The notes: generated by a model from the sequence alone, not told the origin. 64,000 bases of DNA from Branchipolynoe longqiensis (GCA_030323885.1 CM059187.1:121248593-121312592), one strand, 5' to 3'. Numbered from the stretch's first letter, positions 1 to 10,486 are shown. A program made the numbers and translations.

Positions 1-1
1 T

Positions 2-526
2 AGGATGCAGAGTGAAAATAAGTTCTCGTCTTTGGCTAAGACAATGGACAAAGGCATTGCAGTACTAGCGGCGGCAGGTAATTACCTGTCGTTTCGAAGA
101 TATGAAAATGTCTTCAAGTCAGTTTGCACAGATGCTGGCAAAGAAGTGGCTCGCTCTAAGAAGGTTACCGATAATGAGGGGAAGGAGTTTACGCTTTATC
201 TTGCTCCAGAGCCGATTAAAGGGAAACCTTTAGATAACACCAAGATGTTTGGCGGTCAACTACAATACCTCTATAAAGAGGTAGAAGACTGCAGCCAAGA
301 GTGGCAAAAACATGGAAGGCAAGAAGAAACAGGAAGTTCCTCGTTTCAAAAAGTCACGAGGGGATTTTCGTCCACGACGGTTCACCGAGGAACCAGACCG
401 AGTTCAAACTTCGGTCAAGGGTTTCGGGGCCGGGGCGCTCGCCCAGGCTGGACCGACAACACCGCACGGCCAATAGGTCGAGGGTTCAACTCGTCGAGAC
501 CTTTCCCCAGGGGGGGGTCCAAGTAG
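2..526 (+). CDS. DIRS copy A, gag-like ORF1 (3' part; 5' end outside window)
   Basis: First ORF of a DIRS-type retrotransposon; by position it should be the gag-like nucleic-acid-binding protein. The frame is open to the window edge, so the methionine at position 5 need not be the true start. The visible 173 residues have no zinc knuckle. The last ~60 residues are rich in Gly, Arg and Ser (FRGRGARPG, GRGFNSSRPFPRGG), a basic RGG-like tail consistent with RNA or DNA binding. It ends at TAG 524-526 and overlaps the RT frame, which lies in the -1 frame relative to it. No homologue could be checked; the identity rests on position and on the unmistakable downstream ORFs. Confidence 0.6.
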   Translation, partial: RMQSENKFSSLAKTMDKGIAVLAAAGNYLSFRRYENVFKSVCTDAGKEVARSKKVTDNEGKEFTLYLAPEPIKGKPLDNTKMFGGQLQYLYKEVEDCSQEWQKHGRQEETGSSSFQKVTRGFSSTTVHRGTRPSSNFGQGFRGRGARPGWTDNTARPIGRGFNSSRPFPRGGSK

Positions 527-2442
527 AGGTCCAAACACAAACTTTACAAGTCCCTGCAGCCTCTAAAAACACACAAACTGTAAGCAACTTTGTGGCTGGT
601 AATATTAGTAATCATATTTCTGAGTGGCACAAAATTACTAGTGACCAAGAAATTATAGAAATAGTTAGGGGTGTTCAAATTCCCTTTACACAAATTCCTG
701 TACAAAGTATAATACCTTTTCCATATAACATTCAACCAGTTGAACGAGACGCACTAACTAAACAGGTACATAAATTCTTTGAGAAAGGAATTATACAAAA
801 AGTGACACACTGTTCAGGACAGTTTATTTCAAACATTTTCTCGAGACCGAAGCCTAATGGTGATGTTCGAATGATCCTGGATTTAACAATCCTTAATAAA
901 AGGGTGGAATATCGACATTTTAAAATGTTCTCTCTAGATACGGCACGGGATCTGATTACACCAGATGCGTGGATGGCTAGTGTTGATTTACAGGATGCAT
1001 ATTATACGCTTCCCATAATGGAAAAATACCGAAAATTTCTTCGATTTATTTGGGATAACCAACTCTATGAGTTTACCTGTATGCCGAATGGCTTAGCTTG
1101 TGCGCCACGTTTATTTACTAAATTGCTTAAACCTGTTTTCTCGGTAATGGCGAGGAAGGGTCATATAATGTTTCCATACATAGATGATTCTTTTATTATA
1201 GCATCAACACAAATTGGTTGTGTGAATGCAGTTTTGGATTTATGTGCATTACTCACTAAATTGGGGTTTTATGTACATCAACAAAAGTCAGTGTTTAAAC
1301 CAACAAAACAACTTAAATGTTTAGGGTTTATTCTGGATACACAGTCCCTTACAGTGTCGATAACAGAACAAAAACTAATTAAGTTTATGACTACAGCGAC
1401 TCAGCTTATTAAGTTATCAAAGCCAAAAATTAGACAGGTTGCTGTTCTTATTGGCATAATGACCTCATATGCACCTGCTGTGTTATATGGGAAGGCCCAT
1501 ATTAAGTCGCTAGAAATAGATAAAAATTTAGCGTTAACACGAACTAAAGGCAATTTTGAGCGAAAGATGTTTATTTCGCAAGAAGGGTTACAGGATATTG
1601 GATGGTGGATGCAACATATAGCAAGTTCACCAAATCCAATCCGCATGGCGGAACCTAATACAGTAATTACTACTGATGCTTCGTTAGAAGGTTGGGGAGC
1701 TCATCGAGATGGGGTCACAACAGGAGGTAGATGGCTTGATGATGAAAAATCAGACTATATTAATGCACTAGAATTGCGTGCTATTTATCTGGGCTTACGT
1801 AGTTTAGTAAAGATAAATAAATCACAGGTTAGAATACTAACTGATAATACTACTGCCATGGCATATATTCGTAACATGGGTGGAACCAAATCAAAGTCTT
1901 GCAATCAGTTATCTAAACTGATTTGGAACTGGGCACAGGCTCAACAAGTCTGGCTGACTGTAGCGCATATTCCAGGGTCACAAAATACACTTGCAGATTA
2001 TAAAAGTAGAAATTTCCATGACCATTTAGAGTGGTCTCTCTCTACACCTTTGTTTAACTTCGTTTGTGAAAAATGGGGTACACCTGAAGTTGACTTATTT
2101 GCATCACGAAATAATAACAAGTTACCCTGTTATGTTTCTTGGCATCCTGAACCGGATGCTTGGAAAGTAGATGCGTTTGCTATTACTTGGGAAAATAATT
2201 ATTTTTATATTTTCCCACCATTTAGCATTATCAGCCGAGTAGTGAGAAAAATCGGCTTGGAAGGGACACATGCGATACTGGTGGTGCCCGATTGGGACAC
2301 GCAACCTTGGCTGCCAGCAGTTTCACAACTGGCAAAAGATTGTATACGATTCCCAAGAAAACTCGGGAATCTGACGCACCACGGACCGCTAGTGGTTCAC
2401 GGCGACGTGTCAACGACGCCCCTATTGGCATTCCTTTTCTAA
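301..2442 (+). CDS. DIRS copy A polyprotein: reverse transcriptase, RNase H, methyltransferase-like domain
   Basis: Copies element RNA to DNA. Order: RT, RNase H, then a DIRS methyltransferase-like tail, in 713 residues if the ATG at 301 is used. The first ~75 residues overlap ORF1 and are probably not functional protein. RT motifs: catalytic Asp229 (SVDLQDAYYTLPI), the CMPNGLACAPRLFTKLL region, and YIDD at 293-296. The YIDD replaces the commoner YxDD forms but keeps both aspartates. RNase H acidic residues are Asp459 (TTDAS), Glu491 (ALELRAI), Asp515 (LTDNTT) and Asp566 (LADYKSR). The C-terminal segment (VDLFASRNNNK, PPFSII, ILVVPDWDTQPW) matches the domain usually called Dam-like in DIRS elements. 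No stop or frameshift is seen. It overlaps the recombinase ORF by 151 bases. Confidence 0.93.
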   Translation: MAKTWKARRNRKFLVSKSHEGIFVHDGSPRNQTEFKLRSRVSGPGRSPRLDRQHRTANRSRVQLVETFPQGGVQVEVQTQTLQVPAASKNTQTVSNFVAGNISNHISEWHKITSDQEIIEIVRGVQIPFTQIPVQSIIPFPYNIQPVERDALTKQVHKFFEKGIIQKVTHCSGQFISNIFSRPKPNGDVRMILDLTILNKRVEYRHFKMFSLDTARDLITPDAWMASVDLQDAYYTLPIMEKYRKFLRFIWDNQLYEFTCMPNGLACAPRLFTKLLKPVFSVMARKGHIMFPYIDDSFIIASTQIGCVNAVLDLCALLTKLGFYVHQQKSVFKPTKQLKCLGFILDTQSLTVSITEQKLIKFMTTATQLIKLSKPKIRQVAVLIGIMTSYAPAVLYGKAHIKSLEIDKNLALTRTKGNFERKMFISQEGLQDIGWWMQHIASSPNPIRMAEPNTVITTDASLEGWGAHRDGVTTGGRWLDDEKSDYINALELRAIYLGLRSLVKINKSQVRILTDNTTAMAYIRNMGGTKSKSCNQLSKLIWNWAQAQQVWLTVAHIPGSQNTLADYKSRNFHDHLEWSLSTPLFNFVCEKWGTPEVDLFASRNNNKLPCYVSWHPEPDAWKVDAFAITWENNYFYIFPPFSIISRVVRKIGLEGTHAILVVPDWDTQPWLPAVSQLAKDCIRFPRKLGNLTHHGPLVVHGDVSTTPLLAFLF
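510..517 (+). promoter_or_regulatory. G8 run, candidate -1 frameshift site between gag-like and RT frames
   Basis: Eight consecutive G lie seven bases before the ORF1 stop codon. In the ORF1 frame they are read AGG GGG GGG; slipping back one base enters the RT frame, which is open across this point. The placement suits a programmed -1 slip, or transcriptional slippage on the homopolymer. Inference only: no downstream pseudoknot was established, and DIRS elements can also use internal initiation. Confidence 0.35.
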
Positions 2443-3401
2443 GGAAGCAGCTACAGCAATTTGGATTGGACAGAATTACTGAGGATAGGATAGTATCGGA
2501 TGCCTGGAGGCCAGGAACTGTCAAAATGTATACAACCTATTTAAAGAAATGGGGTGTACATTGTTTGTTAATGAAAGTTAAGCCAACAAATCCAAAGATT
2601 TCACAAGTAGCTCGGTTTCTTCGTTCTCTAGAGGATGAAGGACTTTCCTTTGGATCGATTAATGCGGCGAGGTGTGCGTTATCAATTATATTACCTAGAA
2701 TTGATGGCGAAACAGTTGGAAAACATCATGTTATTTGTTATTTACTTCGTTCAATTTATCAAAGGAATCCTCCAAAACCAAAGTATAGTCGGTTTTGGGA
2801 TGTTTCTATAGTATTTAAGTTGTTTCAGGCTTGGCCTCACAACTCGTGGTTAGATATAAAACAGTTAGGTTTTAAGGTCGCGGTCCTGTTATTGTTAGTA
2901 ACCGGACACAGAGGACAGACGATTGTTGCTTTATCCTTAACTGGATTAGAAATAGACAAGGAACAAGCTACGTTTGATTTAGAAAAATTGCTTAAATCGA
3001 ACACGTTAGGTGACCCTTTATCAACGGTTCACTTAGACTGTTTTCCGAATGATCGGAAATTATGTGTTGTGTCGGCCATACGGGCTTATATATACAAGAC
3101 AAAGGATTTACGTGCATCACAACAACTATTAGTGAGCTTTATAAAGCCACATAAGGCGATTTCACGAGACACACTTGCCAGATGGACAATTACGGTGTTG
3201 AAATTGGCTGGAGTGGATACGAGTAAATACTCTTCCCACTCAACTAGAGGAGCCATGGTCTCCAAGGCACGGGTGCTTGGTATTTCTGTGAAAAGAATAC
3301 TAGCGCATGCAGGCTGGAAGACGGCTAAGTCGTTTGCAAAACATTATAATAAACGACTAGAAAAGCCTACCGGCGTTGCAAAGCGTCTTCTCGCCAACTA
3401 A
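2292..3401 (+). CDS. DIRS copy A tyrosine recombinase
   Basis: Integrates the element by site-specific-type recombination; DIRS elements use this in place of a DDE integrase. The 369 residues contain an N-terminal helical, core-binding-like part (TVKMYTTYLKKWGVHC, residues ~76-91) and a C-terminal catalytic domain. Catalytic residues visible: Arg207 (TGHRGQT), His316-x-x-Arg319 (SSHSTRGAM), His339 (HAGWKT) and nucleophile Tyr352 (KHYNKRL). All expected positions are filled and the frame is uninterrupted. It starts in the 151-base overlap with the RT ORF; residues before about 50 have low-complexity character and the true start may be internal. The stop at 3399-3401 is followed directly by the element's internal complementary region. 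Confidence 0.93.
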   Translation: MGHATLAASSFTTGKRLYTIPKKTRESDAPRTASGSRRRVNDAPIGIPFLRKQLQQFGLDRITEDRIVSDAWRPGTVKMYTTYLKKWGVHCLLMKVKPTNPKISQVARFLRSLEDEGLSFGSINAARCALSIILPRIDGETVGKHHVICYLLRSIYQRNPPKPKYSRFWDVSIVFKLFQAWPHNSWLDIKQLGFKVAVLLLLVTGHRGQTIVALSLTGLEIDKEQATFDLEKLLKSNTLGDPLSTVHLDCFPNDRKLCVVSAIRAYIYKTKDLRASQQLLVSFIKPHKAISRDTLARWTITVLKLAGVDTSKYSSHSTRGAMVSKARVLGISVKRILAHAGWKTAKSFAKHYNKRLEKPTGVAKRLLAN

Positions 3402-3484
3402 CAAGAATAGGTGAGAACAAAAATTTAGAATGTTATAATAATAAGAAAGAATGATATTAAGGATAAAAATGAATTATGTAAAGG

Positions 3485-3840
3485 TCTCCCTAGCCTGAGG
3501 CTAGCCTGAGGCTGTTTACCGAGGTAAAATAGTATAGTTATACGAGTCTTACCTTGGTACAGATGATGGATAACTGTTGTTTTACCGAGGTATAAGCCTC
3601 GGATAGATGTGGGCTAGGGCCCTCCCGCCACACCCTGCCACATCTATTCCGTTGGTGTACCTTTTCGGTAAAGTAATAGTATCCATTGTTTGAAAGTCAT
3701 TTTTATCCTCAATAAGTAGGTTAAGATTGCTGGTACCGGACGTGCTTACCTCTCCCTAGCCCACATCTATCCGAGGCTTATACCTCGGTAAAACAACAGT
3801 TATCCATCATCTGTACCAAGGTAAGACTCGTATAACTATA
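3485..3840. repeat. DIRS copy A internal complementary region and right inverted terminal repeat
   Basis: Positions 3533-3617 and 3756-3840 are an 85-bp perfect inverted repeat (arms contain ACCGAGGTATAAGCCTCGG). Between and before them, 3485-3531 (CTAGCCTGAGGCTAGCCTGAGG) and 3725-3757 correspond to the complement of the left end seen intact in copy B. This left-end complement plus right-end complement arrangement is the DIRS hallmark that lets circular DNA be completed. The element ends at about 3840, where a TA tract starts. The left end of this copy lies outside the window. Confidence 0.85.
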
Positions 3841-3842
3841 AA

Positions 3843-3898
<56 letters not shown>
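3841..3898. repeat. (TA)n microsatellite abutting DIRS copy A
   Basis: Almost pure TA immediately after the right end of DIRS copy A. The second DIRS copy is bordered by TA tracts on both sides, so this is probably the target rather than part of the element. From 3900 to 4137 there is AT-rich sequence without recognisable features apart from a short TA run at 4118-4136. Confidence 0.9.
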
Positions 3899-3901
<3 letters not shown>

Positions 3902-4137
3902 ATATATAATTTATTATATGAGTATAAAGGGGCGGAGCTATATTTCCTATATCCTGCAGGATCCTAGCATTTAATGCTGCCTTTATTATTAACCCACAAT
4001 ATATTATTGTTATATTCGCTGCGGGCTGGTTCCTGCTGCGCTATCCTGGCGCCCCACCATGTTGTCATATGCCAGTCAGACCTTGTCAGGGTCACATCGG
4101 CGCCAGTTAAAAAAATGTATATATATATATATATATA

Positions 4138-4674
4138 CAGTGAAGCCCCGTTATAACGTACCCCCATTAAACGCGAATTCAGGTATAGGTTACTATAACG
4201 CAGTAATTTATTGGACCCAGAATACTCTAGTTCAAAGGTAATTTATCGGACTGACCCCCGATTTAATGCGCCCCCCCAGGGGCGCACCCTGGGGGGTTTC
4301 CTGGTTGCCCGGAAACCCCCACCCCCCAAACAAAATAATTAAATGAGTATTTTTAAACAAAATATAATTTCATGAATCATATAGACCTAAATTCTTGCAT
4401 TAAATTTATTAAGGAACACTAGATTTTAAGATTATGTGAAAAATTGCACCAAAATGTGGGTTGTTGCACCAGAAAACCATGTAAAATATTGCCCTAAAAT
4501 GGGTGTTGTTCCACCAACCCATGTGAAAAAAATTACCCTAAAATAGGGGTAGTTTCGATCCATATTTGGAAATCCCCTAGCCAATTCCTGGGTGCCCCCC
4601 TTCCCCCCCCCCCATATTGTTCCGCGATCGTATTATATGGACCTGAACGATCGCGTTATAACGGGGTCATATTG
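4138..4674. mobile_element. Tigger/pogo-like non-autonomous TIR element
   Basis: Starts CAGTGAAGCCCCGTTATAACG and ends with the near complement (CGTTATAACGGGGTCATATTG), flanked by TA on both sides. The CAGTG...CGTTATAACG end is typical of Tc1/mariner-pogo (Tigger) elements. The 537-bp interior has no transposase frame; it contains degenerate repeats of a 'TTGCACCAAAATG'-type phrase at 4440-4550 and a C-rich stretch. Confidence 0.7.
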
Positions 4675-4856
4675 TATACATATTCTGAAAGCAGGTGCAT
4701 TTCTCCCCCTCTGTCAAACACCCATACACACACAGTACCACACGTGTTACTTACTATGACTATGAGTCACAATACATTCCCTCAAATATTACATTATTTT
4801 GTATTTTGCTGTTCCATGTATAAAAATTGAAATATTCCAATATCAATACTAGAAAT

Positions 4857-5000
4857 CTCTCTCATTTTCTCTCCCTCTCCCTCTCCCTGCCCCGCCCTCT
4901 CTCTCTCTCCCTCTCCCGCTCTCTCTCTCCCTCCCTCTCCCTCCCTCTCCCTCTCCCTCTCCCTCTCCCTCTCCCTCTCCCTCTCCCTCTCCTTCTCCCT
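4857..5000. repeat. (CTCTCC)n pyrimidine tract
   Basis: About 140 bases of CTCTCC/CTCTCT units. Frames through it are simple-repeat translations, not genes. 4680-4856 and 5001-5515 show nothing recognisable. Confidence 0.95.
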
Positions 5001-5518
5001 TATTCTTCACATAAATCTTCATATTTACCCGCTACTTCTGATTTCAAATATATAATAAAAACATGTAGTTTAAGGAATTTAACAAATAAAACGGATGGCG
5101 TTTGATTGCCACCATCTTGTCTTTTTGCATTCTCTTCCATTTCACCAACTTTGTCCCTATATGGGTAGCCATTTATGATCCTGGAGCCAGAGTTTCTACT
5201 TCGTGTTCCATACTAAAGCTATTTTCGCCCGTATTTAGACTACGTTAGGGTTCACCCCTGTACTGTATGTATGGGGTGAATCTTTTATCTAATGTAATGC
5301 AAGCTTCTACTGTCTACTTATCATTTCGATGTTCCAGCTATATGCGTGTTGTCTATTCCAAAAAACTTTTTTGTGCCACAGTGATGGTTTCCACTACTAA
5401 ATACCTGTTGCCCAATATGGAATTGATAGACTTTACCTGTAAAGTACAACAACCAAATCTATTTGAGAGACAAACAACTAAAATAGATTTGTCGGTTTTT
5501 GCACCTGAACTCTTCATA

Positions 5519-5524
5519 CACACG

Positions 5525-5589
<65 letters not shown>

Positions 5590-5658
5590 TCAAATTATTG
5601 TTAGTTATGGCGAGATGGTATGTGTGGATTTGTCTATTTTTGCATCTGAGCTCTTCAG

Positions 5659-5690
<32 letters not shown>

Positions 5691-5703
5691 ACACACACAC
5701 ACT
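5519..5703. repeat. Two (CA)n tracts separated by a duplicated ~70-bp spacer
   Basis: CA tracts at 5519-5589 and 5660-5702. The sequences beside them are related: TTTGTCGGTTTTTGCACCTGA before the first resembles TTTGTCTATTTTTGCATCTGA before the second, and ATTCAAATT follows both. So a ~140-bp unit ending in CA repeats is duplicated in tandem. Frames across it are repeat translations. Confidence 0.85.
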
Positions 5704-5999
5704 CAAATTCATATTCAAATTGTTGTTAGTAATGGGGCGAGATGTGTGTATGAAGTGGCCATTTGTTGTCGGTATGTGTGGACAGCGAATCCTACTGCCA
5801 ACTCCAACGTAGTGACGGCGCCTGCGCACTCCCAGCCCGTGCGGTAATAGACCGACCACCATCTGCCCGCTCTTGGGGCCGGCGCACTAAGCAGTTCGCC
5901 GACCAAGAAATTGTCGACGAGTTACAGAAGCATGTGTAAGGCCAGTCTCGCAGAATCCGGCTAGATAATTTATTTATTTACAGTTTCTGTGTTAGAGAA

Positions 6000-6066
6000 G
6001 GGGGTGGGGTGGGGTGGGGTGGGGTGGTGGTGGTGTTTGTGTGTGTGTGTGTGGGGGGGGGGGGGT
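6000..6066. repeat. (GGGGT)n, (TG)n and G-run
   Basis: GGGGTGGGGT units followed by TG repeats and a run of G. The preceding 5710-6000 is moderately GC-rich, apparently single-copy here, with no supported gene. Confidence 0.9.
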
Positions 6067-6546
6067 CATGCTCTAGATTCCAGGGTCCTTACCGTGATAT
6101 TCTAAGCATTCTGCACTGTTTGAGTTGCTAAGCTCTAATTAATCCATCTCAAAATGTTATCTCCAACAACATGATAATTATGCAATTCACAACACAGTCG
6201 GCATACAAACCTATGAAGGGAAACTATGCACCTAACCACTCCATAATGTAAAGGTCTAATCAATACACATGTATGTATCTAAGTGTGTATGAATACAACA
6301 TATACCTACTATTTGTATATGTGAATTGTCAAACTATACCATATGTAAGTCTTTGAATAATTAATATTGTTATTTCAGTTGATTTGAGCTAGCTGCTGAT
6401 GACAATATCAGACTACATATACATATATTGTAAATAACTGTATTGTCACATGGCTGGAAGACCAGTGCCACATCGCTGACAAAGACTTTATTCAATGAAT
6501 AAACTATATTTACAACAACAAAATTATATGGTATTAAAAGCTCAAT

Positions 6547-6838
6547 CCAGGCTTTGTACGGGGCCTGCTAAGTCTTGAAAAGTCTTGAACTTCATTTGCT
6601 CGATATCGAGGCCTTTAAAAGCCTTGAATTTGAACATATTTTGGGTAAATAGTCTTAAAAAGCTTGAATTCCGTTAAACTGTCCCCACTGATCTAAATTA
6701 GTCCAAAATCGCCATTTGCCGTTGTTTATTTTTTCCCCTCAAATCCAAATGAAAATAGTCTTTAATTCCTATCAAAAACAGCACTGAAAAGCCTTGAAAT
6801 AGCATTGACTCCAAATCTTCACATGGGTACGGACCCTG
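6547..6838. mobile_element. hAT-like MITE, family H, degenerate copy
   Basis: Related across its length to 45261-45459. Shared phrases are AGTCTTGAAAAG, AAAAGCCTTGAA, and a right end GTACGGACCCTG that is the complement of the CAGGGTCCGTAC left end of the better copy. The left end here is mutated (CCAGGCTTTGTACGGGGCC). No coding capacity. 6067-6546 is AT-rich with nothing supported. Confidence 0.55.
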
Positions 6839-7380
6839 ACCTGATTCTTTCCACCTTGGTAAACTTTGGTGAGGTTTGGGTGCAATTTGTTGGTGAGTGC
6901 TGGCACTGCCCTAATGGGAGACAGGCCAGGTGGAAGGAAGTGTGCAAGGCAGCGCCTCCGGGCGGCGGGCGACCGGGACCAGAAAGGTGGAATTACTTCC
7001 TTTAAAAATAAAAAAACATTGAAAAAACTACCATGTTTTAGTCAAACACAGACATGCCTTTAAAAAAAGTATTAAACAAAGTTATTCACTAAAGATCGAG
7101 AATATTCCAGGTTGGTATTTTGGTACCGCCAGAAGTTGCACGGGGATAATGAACCCTGAATGGTGGTGGATTTTTATTTGTTTTAAGTGAATATATGTTG
7201 AGAGGTTGGTTCAATTACCACGCACAGGTGGCGCCACAGTGGGGAAACATGGTACTATAGCTAGGCCTGTATAATGTATCGGTGGGTATTATCCGTTTGC
7301 TAAACTTGGAGGAATCTAATGTACGATGGTGCATTGTTTATATTCTTGTAATGCAATATGCGATACATATCTACACGTAC
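6839..7380. other. Interval without recognisable gene or repeat
   Basis: Only short frames (60-66 residues) with no recognisable domain. A GC-rich patch (6955-6975) and the palindrome GTGGCGCCAC at 7227-7236 are the only local oddities. Confidence 0.5.
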
Positions 7381-7556
7381 ATAATAGATACATAATACAT
7401 ACCTAATACATGCTTAATACATGCTTAGTACATGCTTAATACATACATAATACATACATAATACATACATAATACATACATAATACATATATAATACATA
7501 TATAATACATACATAATACATACATAATACATACATAATACATACATAATACATAC
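7381..7556. repeat. (ACATAATACAT)n microsatellite, left part
   Basis: Repeats of TACATAATACATAC and variants. The same array resumes at 8637-8790, so the LINE between them was inserted into it. Confidence 0.9.
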
Positions 7557-8637
7557 ATCATCATCATCATGCTGTCGGTTGCGATGCGACAAAGACTGCT
7601 TTCATTACTTGACTTCCGCTCTCCATTTAGCTCTCTGCTGTGAGAGTGATGTCCATGAGTCGGTCTTAATGTCTCTCAGCTTCAGGTTTCTCTTGATGGT
7701 ATCCTTGAACCGGAGACGAGGGTGCCCTCTCTTTCTGTAACCAGAAGACAGTTGAGAATAGAGGATCTGCTTTGGTAGCCTGTCTGATGACATCCTCATG
7801 AGGTGTCCAGTCCACCGGAGATTCTTTTTGATCAGAAGATCTTCCATAGAGGGCAGCCCCGTCCGTTCGAGTATTTCCTTATTTGTCACTTTGTCCTTCC
7901 AGGTTAGCCTCATGATTGAACGCAGATGTCGCATCATGAAGGCATGCAGCTTTTTCACCTGTCGTCTGTACACTGTCCAGGCCTCGGCTCCGTATAGTAG
8001 GGTGGATAGCACGATTGCACGGTAGATCTTGCCTTTGACCCGCATGGACACATGGTGGTTGTTCCAGAGTCTCTGGCGTAGTCGGCCGAAAGATGCGCTA
8101 GCCTTGGCCATCCTCCTCTGTATTTCAGCATCAATGCATCCATCACTTGATATAGTGCTTCCAAGGTAGGTGAATTCCGGAACAGAGTTCAGCTTGTTTC
8201 CGTCAACCATGATATCCTCCTCTCGGGTTCTTGTAGAGTTGGGTTGGTACAGCACCCCCGTCTTCTTGATGTTAATCTTCAGGCCAAACTTCTTTGATGC
8301 ATCAGAGAAAGCATCCACTATTTTCTGGATCTCTTCAGCAGAGTGGGAAACCAGTGCACTGTCATCTGCGAATAGCAGCTCTCTCACCAGTATCCGAGTA
8401 GTCTTGGTCTTCGCTCTGAAGTGTGCGACATTGAATAGGTCAGCCCTCTGTCTGGACTGTATATAGATGCCATCCCCCATGCCTCGGAAAGCCTCGTTGA
8501 GCATTGCTGATAGGAAGATGGAGAAGAGCGTTGGGGCCAGTACACAACCTTGCTTGACCCCATCGGTAACCCCGAAGGATTCCGAGACTTCCCATCCAAC
8601 ACTAACATTCGCCATCATTCCTGTATGTAGCTGCTGC
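7557..8637 (-). mobile_element. 5'-truncated LINE (LINE-B) inserted in a CATAATA array
   Basis: Non-LTR retrotransposon fragment on the minus strand. Its 3' end is a short (ATG)n tail (7557-7570 as CATCATCATCAT) after a 34-base 3' UTR containing TGCGACAAAGACTGC. The 5' end is truncated inside the RT domain. Microsatellite of the same composition lies on both sides. The same 3' UTR ends two derivatives at 41.2 and 54.8 kb. Confidence 0.88.
7605..8637 (-). CDS. LINE-B reverse transcriptase, C-terminal ~345 residues (partial)
   Basis: Read from 8637 down to the stop near 7605. Conserved non-LTR RT motifs in order: GVKQGCVLAPTLFSIF, the catalytic FADD in LLFADDSALVSHS, GLKINIKKT (thumb side), FTYLGSTISSDGC, then a C-terminal region with TLLYGAEAWTVY, TWKDKVTNKEIL and RWTGHLMRM. 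The frame is intact, so this copy is young or was recently inserted. The frame continues upstream to 8762, but those residues (MYVCIMYVLC...) translate the flanking microsatellite and are not LINE protein. N-terminal endonuclease and the first RT motifs are missing. The LINE clade was not decided from sequence alone. Confidence 0.88.
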
Positions 8638-8800
8638 ATACATAATACATACATAATACATGCATAATAATAAAACATACATAATACATACATAATACAT
8701 ACATAATACATACATAATAATACATAATACGCACATAATACATACATAATACATACATACATACATATTTACGTACATACACACATGTACATACATGCAT
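8638..8800. repeat. (ACATAATACAT)n microsatellite, right part
   Basis: Continuation of the array at 7381-7556, ending in CATACATACATAC-rich sequence. Confidence 0.9.
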
Positions 8801-9049
8801 AATACCTACATGTGAAAATATATGCACCCATATACACACATATATGCACATTTCGTTTCTTTCTTTTTGTATATAATATATATTAGATAGTTTGGGATTT
8901 TTTTAAATAAAAAAAAAGTACTTTGGTAGATATATAATACTTTAAAGCTGGTGTTGGATATCTTTTTATTATTGATGATGATAATAATTTAAAAAAATTA
9001 ATAGCAAATATACGCATATTATACACGTGTGTGATGCATGTGTGTTAAT

Positions 9050-9235
9050 AGTTGCATAGTCCGATAACAACATAAACATTTTTTTTACCCCAAAACACTT
9101 ATTTAGATTGCATGCCACATATCCAACTTTGATTCTGATGCACTTACTCAGCATTACTTATTGTGTGTGCATCGAAGGGCATACAAAGTTAATTGAATAG
9201 AACCTGTTACTGCTTAATCCTATCGTGCCAGAGTT
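9050..9235. mobile_element. TTAA-type MITE (family T), partial
   Basis: GTTGCATAGTCCGATAACAACAT followed by AACACTTATTTAGATT, GATGCACTTACT, GAAGGGCATA and AATAGAACCTGTTACTGC, in the same order as in the complete family T copies at 31857 and 38736. The right end is lost where the next MITE (9239) begins. Confidence 0.65.
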
Positions 9236-9238
9236 TAA

Positions 9239-9800
9239 AGGCCCGGTCACATACACGTTAGTGAACGTAGTTGAACGTAGTGCAGGCTAATGTAGTTGAA
9301 CGTAGTGCCATGTACCGGCATCCATACTTCTCCATGATGAGAATGTGATAAGAACGTGTGTGGGCCGTGAGTTCCGATTTAAGCTTTGGACATGTTCAAA
9401 AGAGCACTACGTTTGAGGCAGACATAGCCTCGATGATGATAACGTACTCTAGCATACTCTAGCATACTTCTTAATGTACTCTAGCATACTCTAGCATACC
9501 CTAGCATATTTTGACCCGCACAAAACCTTGGCCGTTCTGCCATGGTCACATAGCCATTAGTGGACGAAGTTGAACGTAGTCGAGGGTAATGTAGTTGAAC
9601 ATAGTTGAATGTAGTTGGACGTACCGGGATCCGTACCGTAACATACTGGGAACCGTACTGTAACATATTTATCCGTGCCATTACTATTAGGTGGGTCATC
9701 AACCAAACCCTGCTGTACCTTAACGTATTTGAACGTAGTGACAGCACGTTTCACCCACGTTATTCTATCTACGTTCACTAACGAATGTGTGACCGGCCCT
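9239..9800. mobile_element. PIF/Harbinger-like MITE, 'ACGTAGTTGA' type
   Basis: 562-bp element with terminal inverted repeats of about 32 bp (AGGCCCGGTCACATACACGT at the left; the right complement reads AGGGCCGGTCACACATTCGT) and a TAA target duplication at 9236-9238 and 9801-9803. The interior repeats TAGTTGAACGTAGT-like words and CTCTAGCATA (9445-9505). A core CTTTGGACATGTTCAAAAG is at 9384-9402. TWA duplication and TIR form suggest PIF/Harbinger; no transposase present. Confidence 0.8.
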
Positions 9801-9803
9801 TAA

Positions 9804-10486
9804 GGGCGACTCTTCAAGGTGAAAGAAACTCTACAGCAGCGAGTTAGTTTATCTGTATTCTACTTACTGTATTCCCCAGTGCAGAAATATGACAAGCTTA
9901 CTAACAATTCACAACCAACGTCACGAAAAAATGTTATTACAGCAATATTGTGAATTACTTCTGTGGTAATCCATCTGGATTCATATAATCTGTGTACAGG
10001 ATTAAACCCATCGCCTCAATGAGTGTTAATTGCGCACACGTTGTTGTAATATGATAGAAAATAATTAAAATATGTGAAACCAGTGGATGCTATTAAATGT
10101 TATGTTGACAGGAAAAGAAAACTTTGCCTGCGTTGTCATAGAAACATGTCTGACAGGAAGTGGGTCTGTTGTACTGGAGCCCCCCCCCCCCCATCTCCCC
10201 TCACACACCCCTCATCCCAAACCCCAACCCAATCACACCCAAGCTGTTCCGCCGGCCAGGGGTCGTGTTGTGTCTGTCTGGTTGGTAGGTGGTGGTTAGC
10301 GCTGTCTATGTCACGTGGTACTCCTACTGAAGCAGCTCTTTCGTCTTCAACCATTCCCATCATGCACCTGTTGTGTACGACTATGAGTATTAATTACTAT
10401 TAGGTTATAGACGAGGTGGAATGTGAAAGTTAAAGTTTTAATTTCATCACGTCACACCTCACTATATTGATTTTATTTATCATATC
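9804..10486. other. Interval without supported gene
   Basis: AT-rich sequence with a C-rich patch at 10181-10250. Overlapping ~70-109-residue frames here are low-complexity Pro/Ser reading of that patch and are not supported as genes. Confidence 0.5.

Noticed and set aside
5267..5812. 181-codon frame across CA repeats
   Set aside because: About a third is His/Thr repeat; the rest has no domain and no splice context.
8638..8762. N-terminal extension of the LINE-B frame
   Set aside because: Encoded by the flanking CATAATA microsatellite; LINE homology begins at about 8637.
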